Assembly (NCBI RefSeq): GCF_901827205.1
Contig: NZ_LR594675.1
Location: 1,860,001-1,924,000, forward strand
DNA: 64,000 bases
Direction of reading: 5' to 3'
From: Variovorax sp. PBS-H4
GTDB lineage: Bacteria; Pseudomonadota; Gammaproteobacteria; Burkholderiales; Burkholderiaceae_C
Part shown: positions 1 to 9,559 of the stretch, piece after piece
Numbering within the stretch: the stretch's first letter is position 1
How the letters are laid out: each line of letters starts with the position of its first letter
Program-made: the position numbers and the translations under genes
The notes under the pieces: model-generated
What the model was told of the DNA's origin: nothing
Seen by the model: the letters and a program-made list of their open reading frames with translations, nothing else
Databases searched by the model: none

Positions 1-1
1 C

Positions 2-460
2 ACCGACCAGACGCCGACCCAGATCCCGTACAAGGGCACCGGCGAGGCCTCGATGTCGCTGGTTGCCGGCCAGACCGAATTCGCCTGCGGCAGCCTCGGG
101 TCCTTCATCGCGCTGATCAAGAGCGGCGCGCTGCGCGCACTGATGGTCACCAGCGCGGAACGCATGGCCTCGATGCCCGAGGTACCGACGGCGCGCGAGC
201 TGGGTTATGCCGAGATGGAGGGCATCGTGGGCTGGAGCGCCGTCTTCGGACCGCCCAAGCTCCCGGCCGAGGTGCGCGACCGGCTCGCTGCCGCGCTCAA
301 GACCATCGCCGCCGACCCGGCCTGGATCGCCGCGACCGAGCAGACCGGATCGGTTCCCTTCGTTCGCCCGCCCGAGGAGACGCGCGACTTCGTGCGCAAG
401 CAGTACCAGCTCTACCGGTCGCTGGGGGAGCAGCTCAACATCATCGACGCGAAGATGTAG
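2..460 (+). CDS. Bug-family (tripartite tricarboxylate transporter) substrate-binding protein, 3' part
   Basis: C-terminal part of a periplasmic solute receptor of the Bug family; the reading frame is open from base 2 and the start lies outside the window. About 152 residues are present. They include IPYKGTGEAS near the visible N-terminus (the family's pocket-lining VPYRG-type segment), the LRALMVTSAERMASMPEVPT stretch and the WSAVFGPPKLP stretch, all typical of the C-terminal half of Bug proteins. Bug proteins bind small carboxylates and are often encoded without their TctA/TctB membrane partners. The gene is convergent with the VOC/FAH genes, with 127 bp between the two stops. Family assignment is firm; the ligand cannot be read from the sequence. 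Confidence 0.9.
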   Translation, partial: TDQTPTQIPYKGTGEASMSLVAGQTEFACGSLGSFIALIKSGALRALMVTSAERMASMPEVPTARELGYAEMEGIVGWSAVFGPPKLPAEVRDRLAAALKTIAADPAWIAATEQTGSVPFVRPPEETRDFVRKQYQLYRSLGEQLNIIDAKM

Positions 461-587
461 GGCTGGCACGAACGACCATCTGTTCGCGGGCGGGGCCTGC
501 CGTTTCGCGGCAATCGCCCCTCTCTCTTCGGTCCCATGGGAATCGTCGGGACCACAGCCATCCGCGCCTTGTACGGCGCCACCGCGC

Positions 588-1184
588 TCAGGGCACGAAC
601 ATCGTCCAGGGCGTCTCGCTCCCGCGCAGCGGGCGCCGCGCCGTGATGTCGGGCAGCGGCTCGCCGGCTTCGAAGCGCGCGATCAGGTCCTCGGGATCGA
701 ACACGATCCCCATGAAGTTCTGCGCGTAGGCGCCGCCCGCGAAGAAGGCCTCCAGTTCCTCGGCGCGCTCGAACACGTCGTACTGCAGCTCCAGGCGATG
801 GCCGTCAGGGTCCTTGTAGTACATCGAGATCGTGGGGCCATGGTTGATGGTCCAGTAAGGCTGGATGTCGTGTGCTTGCAGCCGCCGGTAGGTGGCCAGC
901 AGATCGCCGAGCGATGCATAGGTGAAGGCGATGTGCTCCAGCCCGGTGTGTGCATCGCCTGCATGCCCGAGCTCCGGCCGCGCGATCAGGCCGATGCGGT
1001 GATGCTCGTCGTCATAGGTGAGGAAGCAGAGACCCTCGTTCTCGAAAGCCGGCCTCGCTTCCAGCACCCTCATGTACCAGGCGCGCGAGCGTTCGAGCTG
1101 GGACACGCGCAGGACCACGTGGGCGAGCTTCATCGGGCGCACGGGCTTGGCCTGCGCGTCGGGCAGCTTTCTTGGGGTGTTCAT
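588..1184 (-). CDS. VOC-family (glyoxalase/extradiol dioxygenase-like) protein
   Basis: 198-residue protein of the vicinal-oxygen-chelate superfamily. Candidate metal ligands are H22 (LAHVVLRV), H84 (GLEHIAF) and E132 (GHRLELQYDVF), the His-His-Glu triad of type I extradiol dioxygenases and glyoxalases, with the signature MYYKDPDGHRLELQ just before the glutamate. The start was chosen because ATG at 1184 overlaps the TGA of the upstream FAH-type gene (ATGA), implying translational coupling. A VOC protein next to an FAH-fold hydrolase suggests ring cleavage followed by C-C hydrolysis or decarboxylation of an aromatic or dicarbonyl compound. It could also be an isomerase-type VOC enzyme; the substrate is not determined. 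Confidence 0.85.
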   Translation of the reverse strand: MNTPRKLPDAQAKPVRPMKLAHVVLRVSQLERSRAWYMRVLEARPAFENEGLCFLTYDDEHHRIGLIARPELGHAGDAHTGLEHIAFTYASLGDLLATYRRLQAHDIQPYWTINHGPTISMYYKDPDGHRLELQYDVFERAEELEAFFAGGAYAQNFMGIVFDPEDLIARFEAGEPLPDITARRPLRGSETPWTMFVP

Positions 1185-2056
1185 GGGTTGCCTCCATCGG
1201 GTTCGGGAACGACGCGGTTCTCGATCGCGCCAATCGATTCGATCTCCACGCGCACCACGTCGCCGCTGCGCAGGTACCGCGGCGGCGACATCAGTCCGCC
1301 GCAGCCGGCCGGACTGCCCGTAGACAGGATGTCGCCGGGTTCCAGCGTGAATGCGGTCGTGAGCTCGGCGATCATGTCGCCGATGCGGTGGAGCATCTCG
1401 CCAGTGCTGGCATCCTGTCGCAACTCGCCGTTGACCCAGGTGCGAAGGCGCAGCGCGTGCGGATCGGCGATCTCGTCGCACGTCACCAGCCAGGGGCCGA
1501 AGGGTCCGTGGGTATCGAAGGACTTGCCCAGGGTGTGGGTGGGTGCGCGCAGTTGCCAGTCGCGCACGCTCAGGTCATTGACCACCACGTAGCCGGCGAT
1601 CACCGCGTCGGCCTCGTCGGCGCGCACATGGCGGCAGCGTTGGCCGATGACGACCCCCAACTCGCCTTCGTAGTCGAGCTGATCGGAAACCCGGGGCTTG
1701 TGCACCGGGTCGAACGGGCCGGCGACGCACGAGACCTGCTTGTTGAACCAGACCTGGCCCGCAGGACGCGCAAGGCCGAGCCGGGCCGCTTCCTCGAGAT
1801 GCGTCGCGTAGTTGCCGCCGAGGCCCAGGAACTTGCGCGGCGCCGGCACCGGCGCGCACAGCTGCACCTCGGCCAGCCGCAGCCGCTGCCCCTGCGGCAC
1901 CGCCTGCCGCGCCCAGTCGAGGCCTGGGGCGCGACGCTCCAGCAGCCCGCGCAAGTCCGCCGGCGCGTCGGGGACGGCCGACACGTCGACGACATCCTCC
2001 CCCTCGACCGCGCCGTATTTCAGCGCGCCCTGGTGGCGAAAGGTGGCCAGCTTCAT
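1181..2056 (-). CDS. Fumarylacetoacetate hydrolase (FAH)-family protein
   Basis: 291-residue FAH-fold protein, related to 2-keto-4-pentenoate hydratase/OHED hydratase and fumarylpyruvate hydrolase. Metal-site residues are visible: the ExE pair E130/E132 in LDYEGELGVVIG and D161 in VVNDLSVRDWQ, then the family sequence KSFDTHGPFGPWL. The C-terminal STGSPAGCG segment is also characteristic. It is the first gene of a two-gene operon whose stop overlaps the VOC start by 4 bp, and it is divergent from a LysR gene 139 bp away that probably controls it. Likely activity is Mg2+-dependent C-C bond hydrolysis, hydration or decarboxylation of a keto-acid ring-cleavage product; the exact substrate is unknown. 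Confidence 0.9.
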   Translation of the reverse strand: MKLATFRHQGALKYGAVEGEDVVDVSAVPDAPADLRGLLERRAPGLDWARQAVPQGQRLRLAEVQLCAPVPAPRKFLGLGGNYATHLEEAARLGLARPAGQVWFNKQVSCVAGPFDPVHKPRVSDQLDYEGELGVVIGQRCRHVRADEADAVIAGYVVVNDLSVRDWQLRAPTHTLGKSFDTHGPFGPWLVTCDEIADPHALRLRTWVNGELRQDASTGEMLHRIGDMIAELTTAFTLEPGDILSTGSPAGCGGLMSPPRYLRSGDVVRVEIESIGAIENRVVPEPDGGNP

Positions 2057-2195
2057 TCCTTGTCTCCATCGAATCCTGATGCCTCGATGATGTGGATGGA
2101 ACGATGCGCAGACAATCGGGCCGAGAAGAACGCAACGTTCCACTGGAAGAACGTGAGGCCAGCGATCCTCGCGGGCACAAGGAGACACCGAAGAC

Positions 2196-3086
2196 ATGGA
2201 AGATCTCAATGACCTGGTGTTCTTCGCCAAGGTGGTCGAGCACCAGGGCTTCTCGGCCGCGAGCCGGCAGCTGGGCGTGCCCAAGTCGCGCCTGAGCCGG
2301 CGCATCACGCTGCTGGAAGAGCGCCTGGGGGTTCGGCTGCTGCAGCGCAGTTCGCGCCGGCTGGTGCTGACCTCGGTGGGCGAGCGCTTCTACGAACGCT
2401 GCCAGTCGATCGTGGCGCTCGGCGAGTCGGCCCACGAGCTGATCCAGGAGGCGGTGGCGCAGCCGCAGGGGGTGCTGCGCGTGAGCTGCCCCCTCACGCT
2501 CGGCCAGTTTTGGCTCACGCCCCTGCTGCCCGCCTTCATGAAGGCGCATCCCCGGGTGCGGCTGCTGCTGACGGTCAGCAACCGTCGCGTCGACCCGCTC
2601 GAGGAGGCGATGGACGTGGTGCTGCGCGTGCGTCGCCCGCCCTTCGATGATTCGAGCCTGGTGGTGCGTCCGCTGGGCCGTACGCACGACGTGCTGCTGG
2701 CCAGCCCCGCACTGCTGCGCGAGCGGGGCATGCCGGCAGACGTGCCCGGACTCGAAGCCTGGCCGACGCTGTCGCTCCCGGCAGAGGGCGAGCGCCACGC
2801 CTGGCTGCTGAGCCGCGATGGCGAAGCGGCCGAACTGGTGCATGCGCCGCGGCTGGTCTGCGGCGACATGTTCGCGCTCAAGCACGCGGCGCTCGAGGGC
2901 CTGGGGGTGGCGCTGCTGCCCGGAATCCTGTGCCGCGAAGAGCTGGACGACGGGCGGCTGGTCCGGGTGCTGCCTGAATGGGGTTGCGCCGAGAGCGAGG
3001 TCCAGGCGGTCTTCCCGTCCAGGCGGGGCATGCTGCCGGCGGTGCGCGCGCTGGTGGAGTTCCTGGCCGCACATCCGGCCGGCTGA
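2196..3086 (+). CDS. LysR-family transcriptional regulator
   Basis: 296-residue LysR-type regulator. The N-terminal winged helix-turn-helix covers about residues 1-60 (VEHQGFSAASRQLGVPKSRLSRRI is the recognition region) and the effector domain runs from about residue 88 to the end. The AAGGAGA ribosome site is a good distance from ATG 2196. It is transcribed divergently from the FAH-VOC operon across a 139-bp intergenic region, the usual arrangement for a regulator of that operon. Its stop is 7 bp from the stop of the small convergent gene that follows. The helix region resembles the AaeR/DsdC-like subgroup common in Burkholderiales, but the inducer cannot be inferred. Confidence 0.93.
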   Translation: MEDLNDLVFFAKVVEHQGFSAASRQLGVPKSRLSRRITLLEERLGVRLLQRSSRRLVLTSVGERFYERCQSIVALGESAHELIQEAVAQPQGVLRVSCPLTLGQFWLTPLLPAFMKAHPRVRLLLTVSNRRVDPLEEAMDVVLRVRRPPFDDSSLVVRPLGRTHDVLLASPALLRERGMPADVPGLEAWPTLSLPAEGERHAWLLSRDGEAAELVHAPRLVCGDMFALKHAALEGLGVALLPGILCREELDDGRLVRVLPEWGCAESEVQAVFPSRRGMLPAVRALVEFLAAHPAG

Positions 3087-3093
3087 GCAGCGC

Positions 3094-3471
3094 CTACAGC
3101 GGCAACTGCTCGCCGCGGGCAGCGCTGCGCGCCTGGGCGCGGACCATGGCGCGCTCGACGCCGGCGCCCGGCTTGCGTGCCACGCCTTGGCCGTAGCCTT
3201 CGGCATAGGGGTTGGCGCTGTGTGCGGCGGCCACGGCCTCGCTGCGCATGCTGCCGCGCTCGATCGAGGCCGTCATGGCAGGCGCGACGTGCGACGAGAC
3301 GCCTTCCGCGTAGGGGTTCTCGCTGCGTGCCGCGATCACCGCCTGGGCGCGCACATCGGCGCGGCTGTTGGCGGAGACCGGCGCATGCACGCCCTGGTAG
3401 GTCTCGGCCTGCGCGCCGGCAGCGGCGAAGAGCGAGAAAGCGGCTGCGGCAATGATCTTCGAGGTGTTCAT
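3094..3471 (-). CDS. Small exported protein with threefold NPYAEG-type repeat
   Basis: 125-residue protein with a clear Sec signal peptide (MNTSKIIAAAAFSLFAAAGAQA, cleavage after AQA). The mature part is three imperfect repeats of a helix-plus-turn unit: RADVRAQAVIAARSENPYAEG, RGSMRSEAVAAAHSANPYAEG, and a degenerate third unit starting RAMVRAQARSAARGE. Comparable small periplasmic proteins occur in Variovorax and relatives, sometimes mis-annotated as SNF2 helicase, and partly resemble DUF4148. No catalytic residues are visible. The start is placed at the ATG that begins the signal peptide. Function unknown; a periplasmic structural or stress role is only a guess. Confidence 0.75.
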   Translation of the reverse strand: MNTSKIIAAAAFSLFAAAGAQAETYQGVHAPVSANSRADVRAQAVIAARSENPYAEGVSSHVAPAMTASIERGSMRSEAVAAAHSANPYAEGYGQGVARKPGAGVERAMVRAQARSAARGEQLPL

Positions 3472-3652
3472 GTCAGTTCCTTCAGATGGGATGGAGGTCG
3501 GTACGGTCGGGGGATCGTCGTTCCCGCCTTTGGAGCGGGTGTGGCTATTGCAGCGCGCGTGTGTATCGACGATGTGTCGGCCGAACCGGACTTTTGAACC
3601 GACGTGTAATCGCCGAGGCGGCGAACACACTGGAATACAAGCGCCGGTGCAC

Positions 3653-5163
<1,511 letters not shown>

Positions 5164-5167
<4 letters not shown>

Positions 5168-6606
5168 TCGGCACCGTGCCTGGCGAAGAACTCGCCGAAG
5201 ATCTCCTCCTGGCTCGGCACCCGTTCGGGGATCGGCCGCGACACCCGCGTGATGTTGAGGAAGTGGCGGTAGTTCATGTTGTCGGAAAAGTTGTTCTTGC
5301 CCCAGGTGCCGCACCCCATGGACAGCGAAAAGGGCAGCCCGTTGTTGAAGCTGCCGCCGGTGGCGATGCAATGCGCCTGGTCGACGATCACGCGCGACAC
5401 CTTCAGCGTCAGGCCCAGGCGCATTGCGCGCTGCGGCTCGGCGCTGTGCAGGCCTACCGAATGGCCCGCGCCCTCGTAGTCGTAGATGCGCTCGACGATC
5501 GCCGCGGCGTCGTCGAAGTCCTTCGCGGTGTAGACGGCGAGCACGGGGCTCAGCTTTTCGCCCGAGTAAGGATGATCGTGGCCGACGCCGCCCTCGGGCA
5601 CCATGAGGATGCGGGGTTGGCGCTCGGCGATGGCGAGCCAGCCGGTGCGGCCTGTGGCGTCCTGCGCCGCCGCGCGCTCGGCGATTTCGCGCGCGGACTT
5701 GCCGATCACGGCGGCCGAGAGCTTGCCCTCGGGCCACATCAGCGATTGCAACGTCTGCTTCTGCGCCGCATCGAGCATCACGGCGCCGCGCGCCTCGAGC
5801 GCCGCGATCATGGGGGCGCGTACGGCATCGACGACGATCAGGCTGTTCTCGGACGAGCAGCTGGTCGCGTTGTCGAAGGTCTTCGACAGCACGATGCGAT
5901 CGGCCGCCAGCGCGATGTCCGCCGTCTCGTCGACGATGCTGGCCACGTTGCCGGCACCCACGCCGAAAGCCGGCGTACCGCTCGCGTACGCCGCGCGCAC
6001 GTTGGCCTGCGAGCCGGTGGCCACCACCAGGTCGCACAGGCGCATCAGTTCGCTCGTGGCTTGCTTGGTGACGGGGGAGGGCAGCAGCTGCACCAGGTCG
6101 CGCGGCGCGCCGATGCGGTCGAACTGCGCATGGATGAACGCGATGAGCCGCTCGGCCGTCGACCAGCCCTTGGGTGACGGCGCGACGATCACCGCGTTGC
6201 GCCCCTTGAGCGCATTGATGATCTTGTTGGCCGGCGTCGCGCCGGGATTGGTCGAGGGCGTGACGGCGCACACCACGCCGACCGGCCGCGCGATCTCGAC
6301 GATGCCGCGTGCCGGGTCTTCCGAGATCACGCCCACCGAGCGCGCGCCGCGCAGGTCGCGCAACAGGCCGAAAGTCTTGCGATGGTTCTTGCTGACCTTG
6401 TCTTCGACGTTGCCGATGCCGGTGTCGGCAACCGCCAGCTCGGCGAGCTCGCGGTTGCGCTTCGGCTCGATGATGGCCCAGCCGGCGGCGGCCACTGCCA
6501 TGTCCACCTGTTCCTGCGTCCAGGTGTCGTAGATGCGCTGGGCCGCGCGCGCGCGGGCCACGAGCTCGGCGATCGGGCCGGTAGCTTCAGGGGATGAGTG
6601 TTCCAT
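5164..6606 (-). CDS. sauS: CoA-acylating aldehyde dehydrogenase, SauS-like (putative sulfoacetaldehyde dehydrogenase)
   Basis: 480-residue aldehyde dehydrogenase of the CoA-acylating class (AdhE/EutE-like). The catalytic cysteine is C250 in FDNATSCSSENSLIVV, with E253 close by. The N-terminal half has the cofactor-binding fold (VVCAVTPSTNPGATPANKI, VATGSQANV). The motif GTWGKNNFSDNMNYRHFLN near the C-terminus is typical of acylating enzymes. Running sulfoacetyl-CoA + NAD(P)H to sulfoacetaldehyde + CoA would feed Xsc, encoded at 27 kb. It lies 127 bp below a Bug receptor gene and overlaps sauT by 4 bp. No good Shine-Dalgarno precedes ATG 6606. The acylating class is firm; the sulfoacetaldehyde substrate is inferred from family resemblance and context. 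Confidence 0.75.
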
Positions 6607-6654
6607 GGTCGTAAGTGGGCTGGTTTGCTTTCAGATTCGGGGAACACCGCGGAA

Positions 6655-6694
6655 CCGGCTTCGCCGGGCCGCTGGTGTTGCCCCCGGTAGGGGG
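6655..6694. promoter_or_regulatory. Two small hairpins between Bug gene and sauS
   Basis: The 127-bp gap between the Bug receptor gene and sauS holds two short perfect stem-loops, CCGGC-TTC-GCCGG (6655-6667) and CCCCC-GGTA-GGGGG (6681-6694). Neither is followed by a T-run, so they look like processing or attenuation structures that could lower expression of sauS relative to the receptor, rather than full terminators. Function inferred only. Confidence 0.4.
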
Positions 6695-6733
6695 TGGGCG
6701 GCTACACGAAGTGAGCCAACCTGAGGGGCTTAT

Positions 6734-7735
6734 TCAATCCACCTTGATGTTGGCTTCCTTGGCGAGCTTGCTCCAGCGAACCATCTCGGTCGACACCACC
6801 TTGCCGAGCTGCTCCGGCGTGCCGCCCACGCCCTCGCTGCCCTGCGCCAGCAGCTTGTCCCGGATGTCGGGCTCGCGCACCACCGTGTTGACCACGCGGT
6901 TGAGCTTGTCGATTGCGGCCTTCGGCGTCTTCGAAGGCACGAACATGGCGTACCACGAGTCGACGTCGAAGTCGGCGATGCCCGCTTCCTGCATGGTCGG
7001 CACATCGGGGAAGGCGGCGCTGCGCTTGGTGGTGGAGACGGCGAGCGCCTTGAGCTTGCCAGCCTTCACGAACTGCGCCGCCGCGGGGATGGACACCCAG
7101 AGCAGCGGAACCTGGCCGCCCATCACGTCGGTCACGGCCGGGCCGCCGCCGCGGTAGGGCACGTGCGTCATCTCGGTGCCGGTGCGCAGCTTGAACAACT
7201 CACCCGCCAGGTGGCCCGGCGAGCCGTTGCCCACCGTCGCGAAAGAGAGCGACCCCGGCTTGGCCTTGGCCACCTTCACCAGCTCGGCCACGTTGTTGGC
7301 CGGAAAACTGGTGTTCGCCACCAGGATCTGCGGCAGCGAGGCCACCATCGCGACCGGCTCGAAGTCCTTCAGCGTGTCGAAAGGCAGCTTGGTGTAGATC
7401 GCGGGATTGATGGTGTGCGAGGAGAGCGTGAACAGCACCGTGTAGCCGTCGGGCGGCGACTTGGCCGCGATGTCGGTGCCGATCGAGCCTGCGGCTCCGC
7501 CGCGGTTGTCGATGAGCACCGGTTGGCCGAGCTGGGCCTGGAAGCGCTCCTGCACGATGCGCGCGATCACGTCGGTGCCGCCGCCGGGCGGGTAGGGGAC
7601 GATGAACTTGATGGGCTTGTTCGGGTAGTCGGCGCCGGTTCCGCCGTTGCTGCCTTGGGCCTGCGTGGCGAAGGGCGCCGCGAGCGCGGCCGCCGTGAGG
7701 ACCGCGGTGCGCAGCCAGGGGGCGAAGCGATTCAT
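6734..7735 (-). CDS. Bug-family solute receptor in putative sulfoacetate operon
   Basis: 333-residue periplasmic receptor of the Bug/TctC family. It has a Sec signal peptide (cleavage near AAPFATQA), then YPNKPIKFIVPYPPGGGTDVIAR, the hallmark N-terminal Bug motif, and VPYRGGGPAVTDVMGGQV in the pocket region. Length is typical. ATG 7735 overlaps the TGA of the upstream IclR gene (ATGA) and has its own AAGGAGA ribosome site. Its position between an IclR regulator and SauS/SauT-like genes suggests it binds the substrate of that pathway, or delivers or signals its presence. C. necator sauRSTU uses an MFS-type exchanger instead, so a Bug receptor would be a different uptake solution. No TctA/TctB genes are in the window. 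Confidence 0.9.
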   Translation of the reverse strand: MNRFAPWLRTAVLTAAALAAPFATQAQGSNGGTGADYPNKPIKFIVPYPPGGGTDVIARIVQERFQAQLGQPVLIDNRGGAAGSIGTDIAAKSPPDGYTVLFTLSSHTINPAIYTKLPFDTLKDFEPVAMVASLPQILVANTSFPANNVAELVKVAKAKPGSLSFATVGNGSPGHLAGELFKLRTGTEMTHVPYRGGGPAVTDVMGGQVPLLWVSIPAAAQFVKAGKLKALAVSTTKRSAAFPDVPTMQEAGIADFDVDSWYAMFVPSKTPKAAIDKLNRVVNTVVREPDIRDKLLAQGSEGVGGTPEQLGKVVSTEMVRWSKLAKEANIKVD

Positions 7736-8532
7736 TCCAGTCTCCTTTTCTTGGGGGTAGTCGTCGTCATCGGCCCCGGGCCCACCCGGTAGCCCAGCGT
7801 GGTGCTGGCATCGCGCGCGCAGGCCATGACCTGCTCGGCAAGCCCGCGTGCCTGGGTGCGCGCGAAGCGGATCGAGGGCACGCTCATGCCCATTGCCGCG
7901 ATCGCTTCGCCGCGCGCATTGAAGACCGGCGCGCCCAGCCCGCACACGCCGAGCCGCCATTCCTCGCGGTTCTCGGCGTAGCCGCGGAGGCGGGTGCGTT
8001 CGAGCTCGGCATGGAGCGCGTCGAAGTCTGTGATGCTGTTGGGCGTATGCGCCGCCAGACGGCCGAGGCGAGCGCGCAGCGCGGCGGTGTCGAGCTGCGC
8101 TGCGGCCAGCAGCGCCTTGCCCGAAGCCACGCAATACGCCGCGGCCCGCCCGCCGACGCGCGAGTAGGCTGCCACCGGCAGCGGGCTGTCGAACTTGTCG
8201 AGGTAGACGATCTCGGCGCCGTCCAGCGCCGCGAGGTGGATGGTCTCGCCCGTGGCCTGCGCCAGCGCCGCGAGGTGCGGGCGCAGCAGCCCGCCGATGT
8301 CCGACACCTCCGCCACCAGCGAGCCGAGCTCGAAGAGGCGCAGGCTCGGGCGGTAGGCGCTGGTCGCCGGGTCCTGCGCGGCCCACCCGCATTCCACCAG
8401 CGTCTGCAGCGTGCGGTGCGCATTGCTGCGCGCCATGCCGAAGGCCTGGGCCAGGTCGGTCACGCGGCAGTCGCGCTGCTGGCGCACCATCCATTCGAGG
8501 GCCGCGAGGCCCTTGGCGAGCGTGGAGTCCAA
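7732..8532 (-). CDS. IclR-family regulator of the sauS/sauT-like operon
   Basis: IclR-type regulator: an N-terminal winged helix (STLAKGLAALEWMVRQQRDC through RSNAHRTLQTLVECGW) and a C-terminal effector domain with the family signatures YLDKFDSPLPVAAYSRVGGR and YCVASGKALLA. I place the start at TTG 8532, which has AGGAA five bases upstream and leaves a dyad-rich AT-rich stretch (8551-8578) as the promoter/operator. An ATG at 8574 would add 14 residues, lacks a ribosome site and would lie inside that dyad. The stop overlaps the Bug start, so regulator and receptor are co-translated and sauS/sauT follow on the same strand. Likely autoregulating and controlling all four genes. Confidence 0.88.
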   Translation of the reverse strand: MDSTLAKGLAALEWMVRQQRDCRVTDLAQAFGMARSNAHRTLQTLVECGWAAQDPATSAYRPSLRLFELGSLVAEVSDIGGLLRPHLAALAQATGETIHLAALDGAEIVYLDKFDSPLPVAAYSRVGGRAAAYCVASGKALLAAAQLDTAALRARLGRLAAHTPNSITDFDALHAELERTRLRGYAENREEWRLGVCGLGAPVFNARGEAIAAMGMSVPSIRFARTQARGLAEQVMACARDASTTLGYRVGPGPMTTTTPKKRRLE

Positions 8533-8550
8533 TCGAGTTCCTGGGTCGGA

Positions 8551-8578
8551 TGTTTGTTCTAAATAACGAAACATCGTT
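8551..8578. promoter_or_regulatory. Candidate IclR operator upstream of iclR
   Basis: AT-rich patch in GC-rich surroundings. It holds a perfect dyad AACGA-AACA-TCGTT (8565-8578) and an overlapping imperfect one (TGTTT at 8551-8555 opposite AAACA at 8569-8573). It is just upstream of the preferred TTG start of the IclR gene, the expected place for autoregulatory binding. Inference from position and symmetry only. Confidence 0.35.
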
Positions 8579-8812
8579 CGCACATTTGGAACAACTCTAG
8601 GCGCCGGCACGAAACCTGTCAACCGGGCTCGCCCTTGCCAGCGGGTGACGCAAGGGTTAACCACTGTGCAAAGTTTCTCGAAATTTGCGGCTTTGTAAGC
8701 CAAAAGGCCCCGGCTTACGACCAAAGGCTCCATCGGGACGCGCTGAAGGCGGCACACTCGCGCGTTCGTCCGGCGACATCCGGGCCGAAGAACGAATTGG
8801 AGGGCTCGCGCA

Positions 8813-9031
8813 ATGGAACTGACGCACTGGCAATACATCGGCGCACTGGCTGGCGTGATCGGGATCGGCTGGCTGGTCGTGGTGCCGATGTACCGTGGCT
8901 GGAAGCCCTTGAACGAGCGCATGAGCGAGCGGGTGCGGGAGTCCACCACGCTTCTGGCCGCGCTGGAGGACCCCGAGGATCTCCACGCCGGATCGCCTCC
9001 GTCGCGAACATTCGGCATCAGCATTCGCTGA
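8813..9031 (+). CDS. Small single-pass membrane protein, function unknown
   Basis: 72-residue open frame beginning MELTHWQYIG, with one strongly hydrophobic segment (about residues 9-26, GALAGVIGIGWLVVVPMY), then a charged amphipathic stretch (NERMSERVRESTTLLAALEDPED) and a polar tail. GGAGG lies 8 bp before ATG 8813, which supports translation. It precedes the Tad pilus genes on the same strand with a 324-bp gap, so membership in that locus is uncertain. I do not recognise a family. Could be a small anchored accessory protein. Confidence 0.5.
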   Translation: MELTHWQYIGALAGVIGIGWLVVVPMYRGWKPLNERMSERVRESTTLLAALEDPEDLHAGSPPSRTFGISIR

Positions 9032-9355
9032 ATTTGCCGCGGCGCGACTGCGCCTGACAAGCCTGCGCCCGTTGCCCACGGGATCGGCACTCACCTTCCC
9101 CCGCTTTCCTTCGAACCCGCCCGGCGGCCGCCCTTCATGCGCGGTTGAGCGCAGCCCTGGCCCGCTCGGGACTGAGTGCCAGGGCAGGCGTTTTGTCATG
9201 CCTGGCAGCCCTGCCAGCGCGGGCGATCTGTCCTGCGCAAGTCAGGACGACACGCTCATGTAAACCTTTGTTTGCATATCTAAAGTTGTTCCCAAGGCAA
9301 GAGTCAGCTGGTGAGACCGGCGGATGAGCTGCCGAGGAATGGCTTGGAGAGATGC
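9032..9355 (+). promoter_or_regulatory. Leader region of the Tad pilus locus
   Basis: No convincing gene in this 324-bp gap. It contains a dyad CTGGCAG-CC-CTGCCAG (9202-9217), then a markedly AT-rich stretch at about 9260-9293 (TGTAAACCTTTGTTTGCATA and following bases), which is the likeliest promoter for the downstream pilin and tad genes. No match to a named sigma factor could be fixed by eye. Confidence 0.4.
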
Positions 9356-9502
9356 ATGCGGATCGGCGAATCACTGGCGTCCATGGGGCTCGAGCTGCTG
9401 GCCAGCGAGGCTGGCGCTTCCTTCATGGAGTGCGCGTTGATCGGCTCGCTGGTGCTCGTCTTCTGCATGTTGCTGGTCCTGGCCTGGAACAAGAACACAT
9501 GA
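9356..9502 (+). CDS. flp: Flp-type IVb prepilin, very short
   Basis: 48-residue prepilin-like protein. The processing site is G20|ASFME, with glutamate at mature position +5 as in Flp pilins (usual form G|xxxxEY, here EC), followed by one hydrophobic helix ALIGSLVLVFCMLLVLAW. Cleavage by the prepilin peptidase encoded next would leave only about 28 residues, shorter than usual mature Flp. ATG 9356 was chosen over an upstream in-frame ATG at 9311 because GGAGA lies 5 bp before it. It heads the Tad locus. It may be a minor pilin or a degenerate copy; the second Flp gene at 13 kb looks canonical. Confidence 0.7.
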   Translation: MRIGESLASMGLELLASEAGASFMECALIGSLVLVFCMLLVLAWNKNT

Positions 9503-9559
9503 GACCCGGTCGTCGGGCCTCCTGATACGCCGTCGATCGGACGAAAGAGAAGTCGCCAA

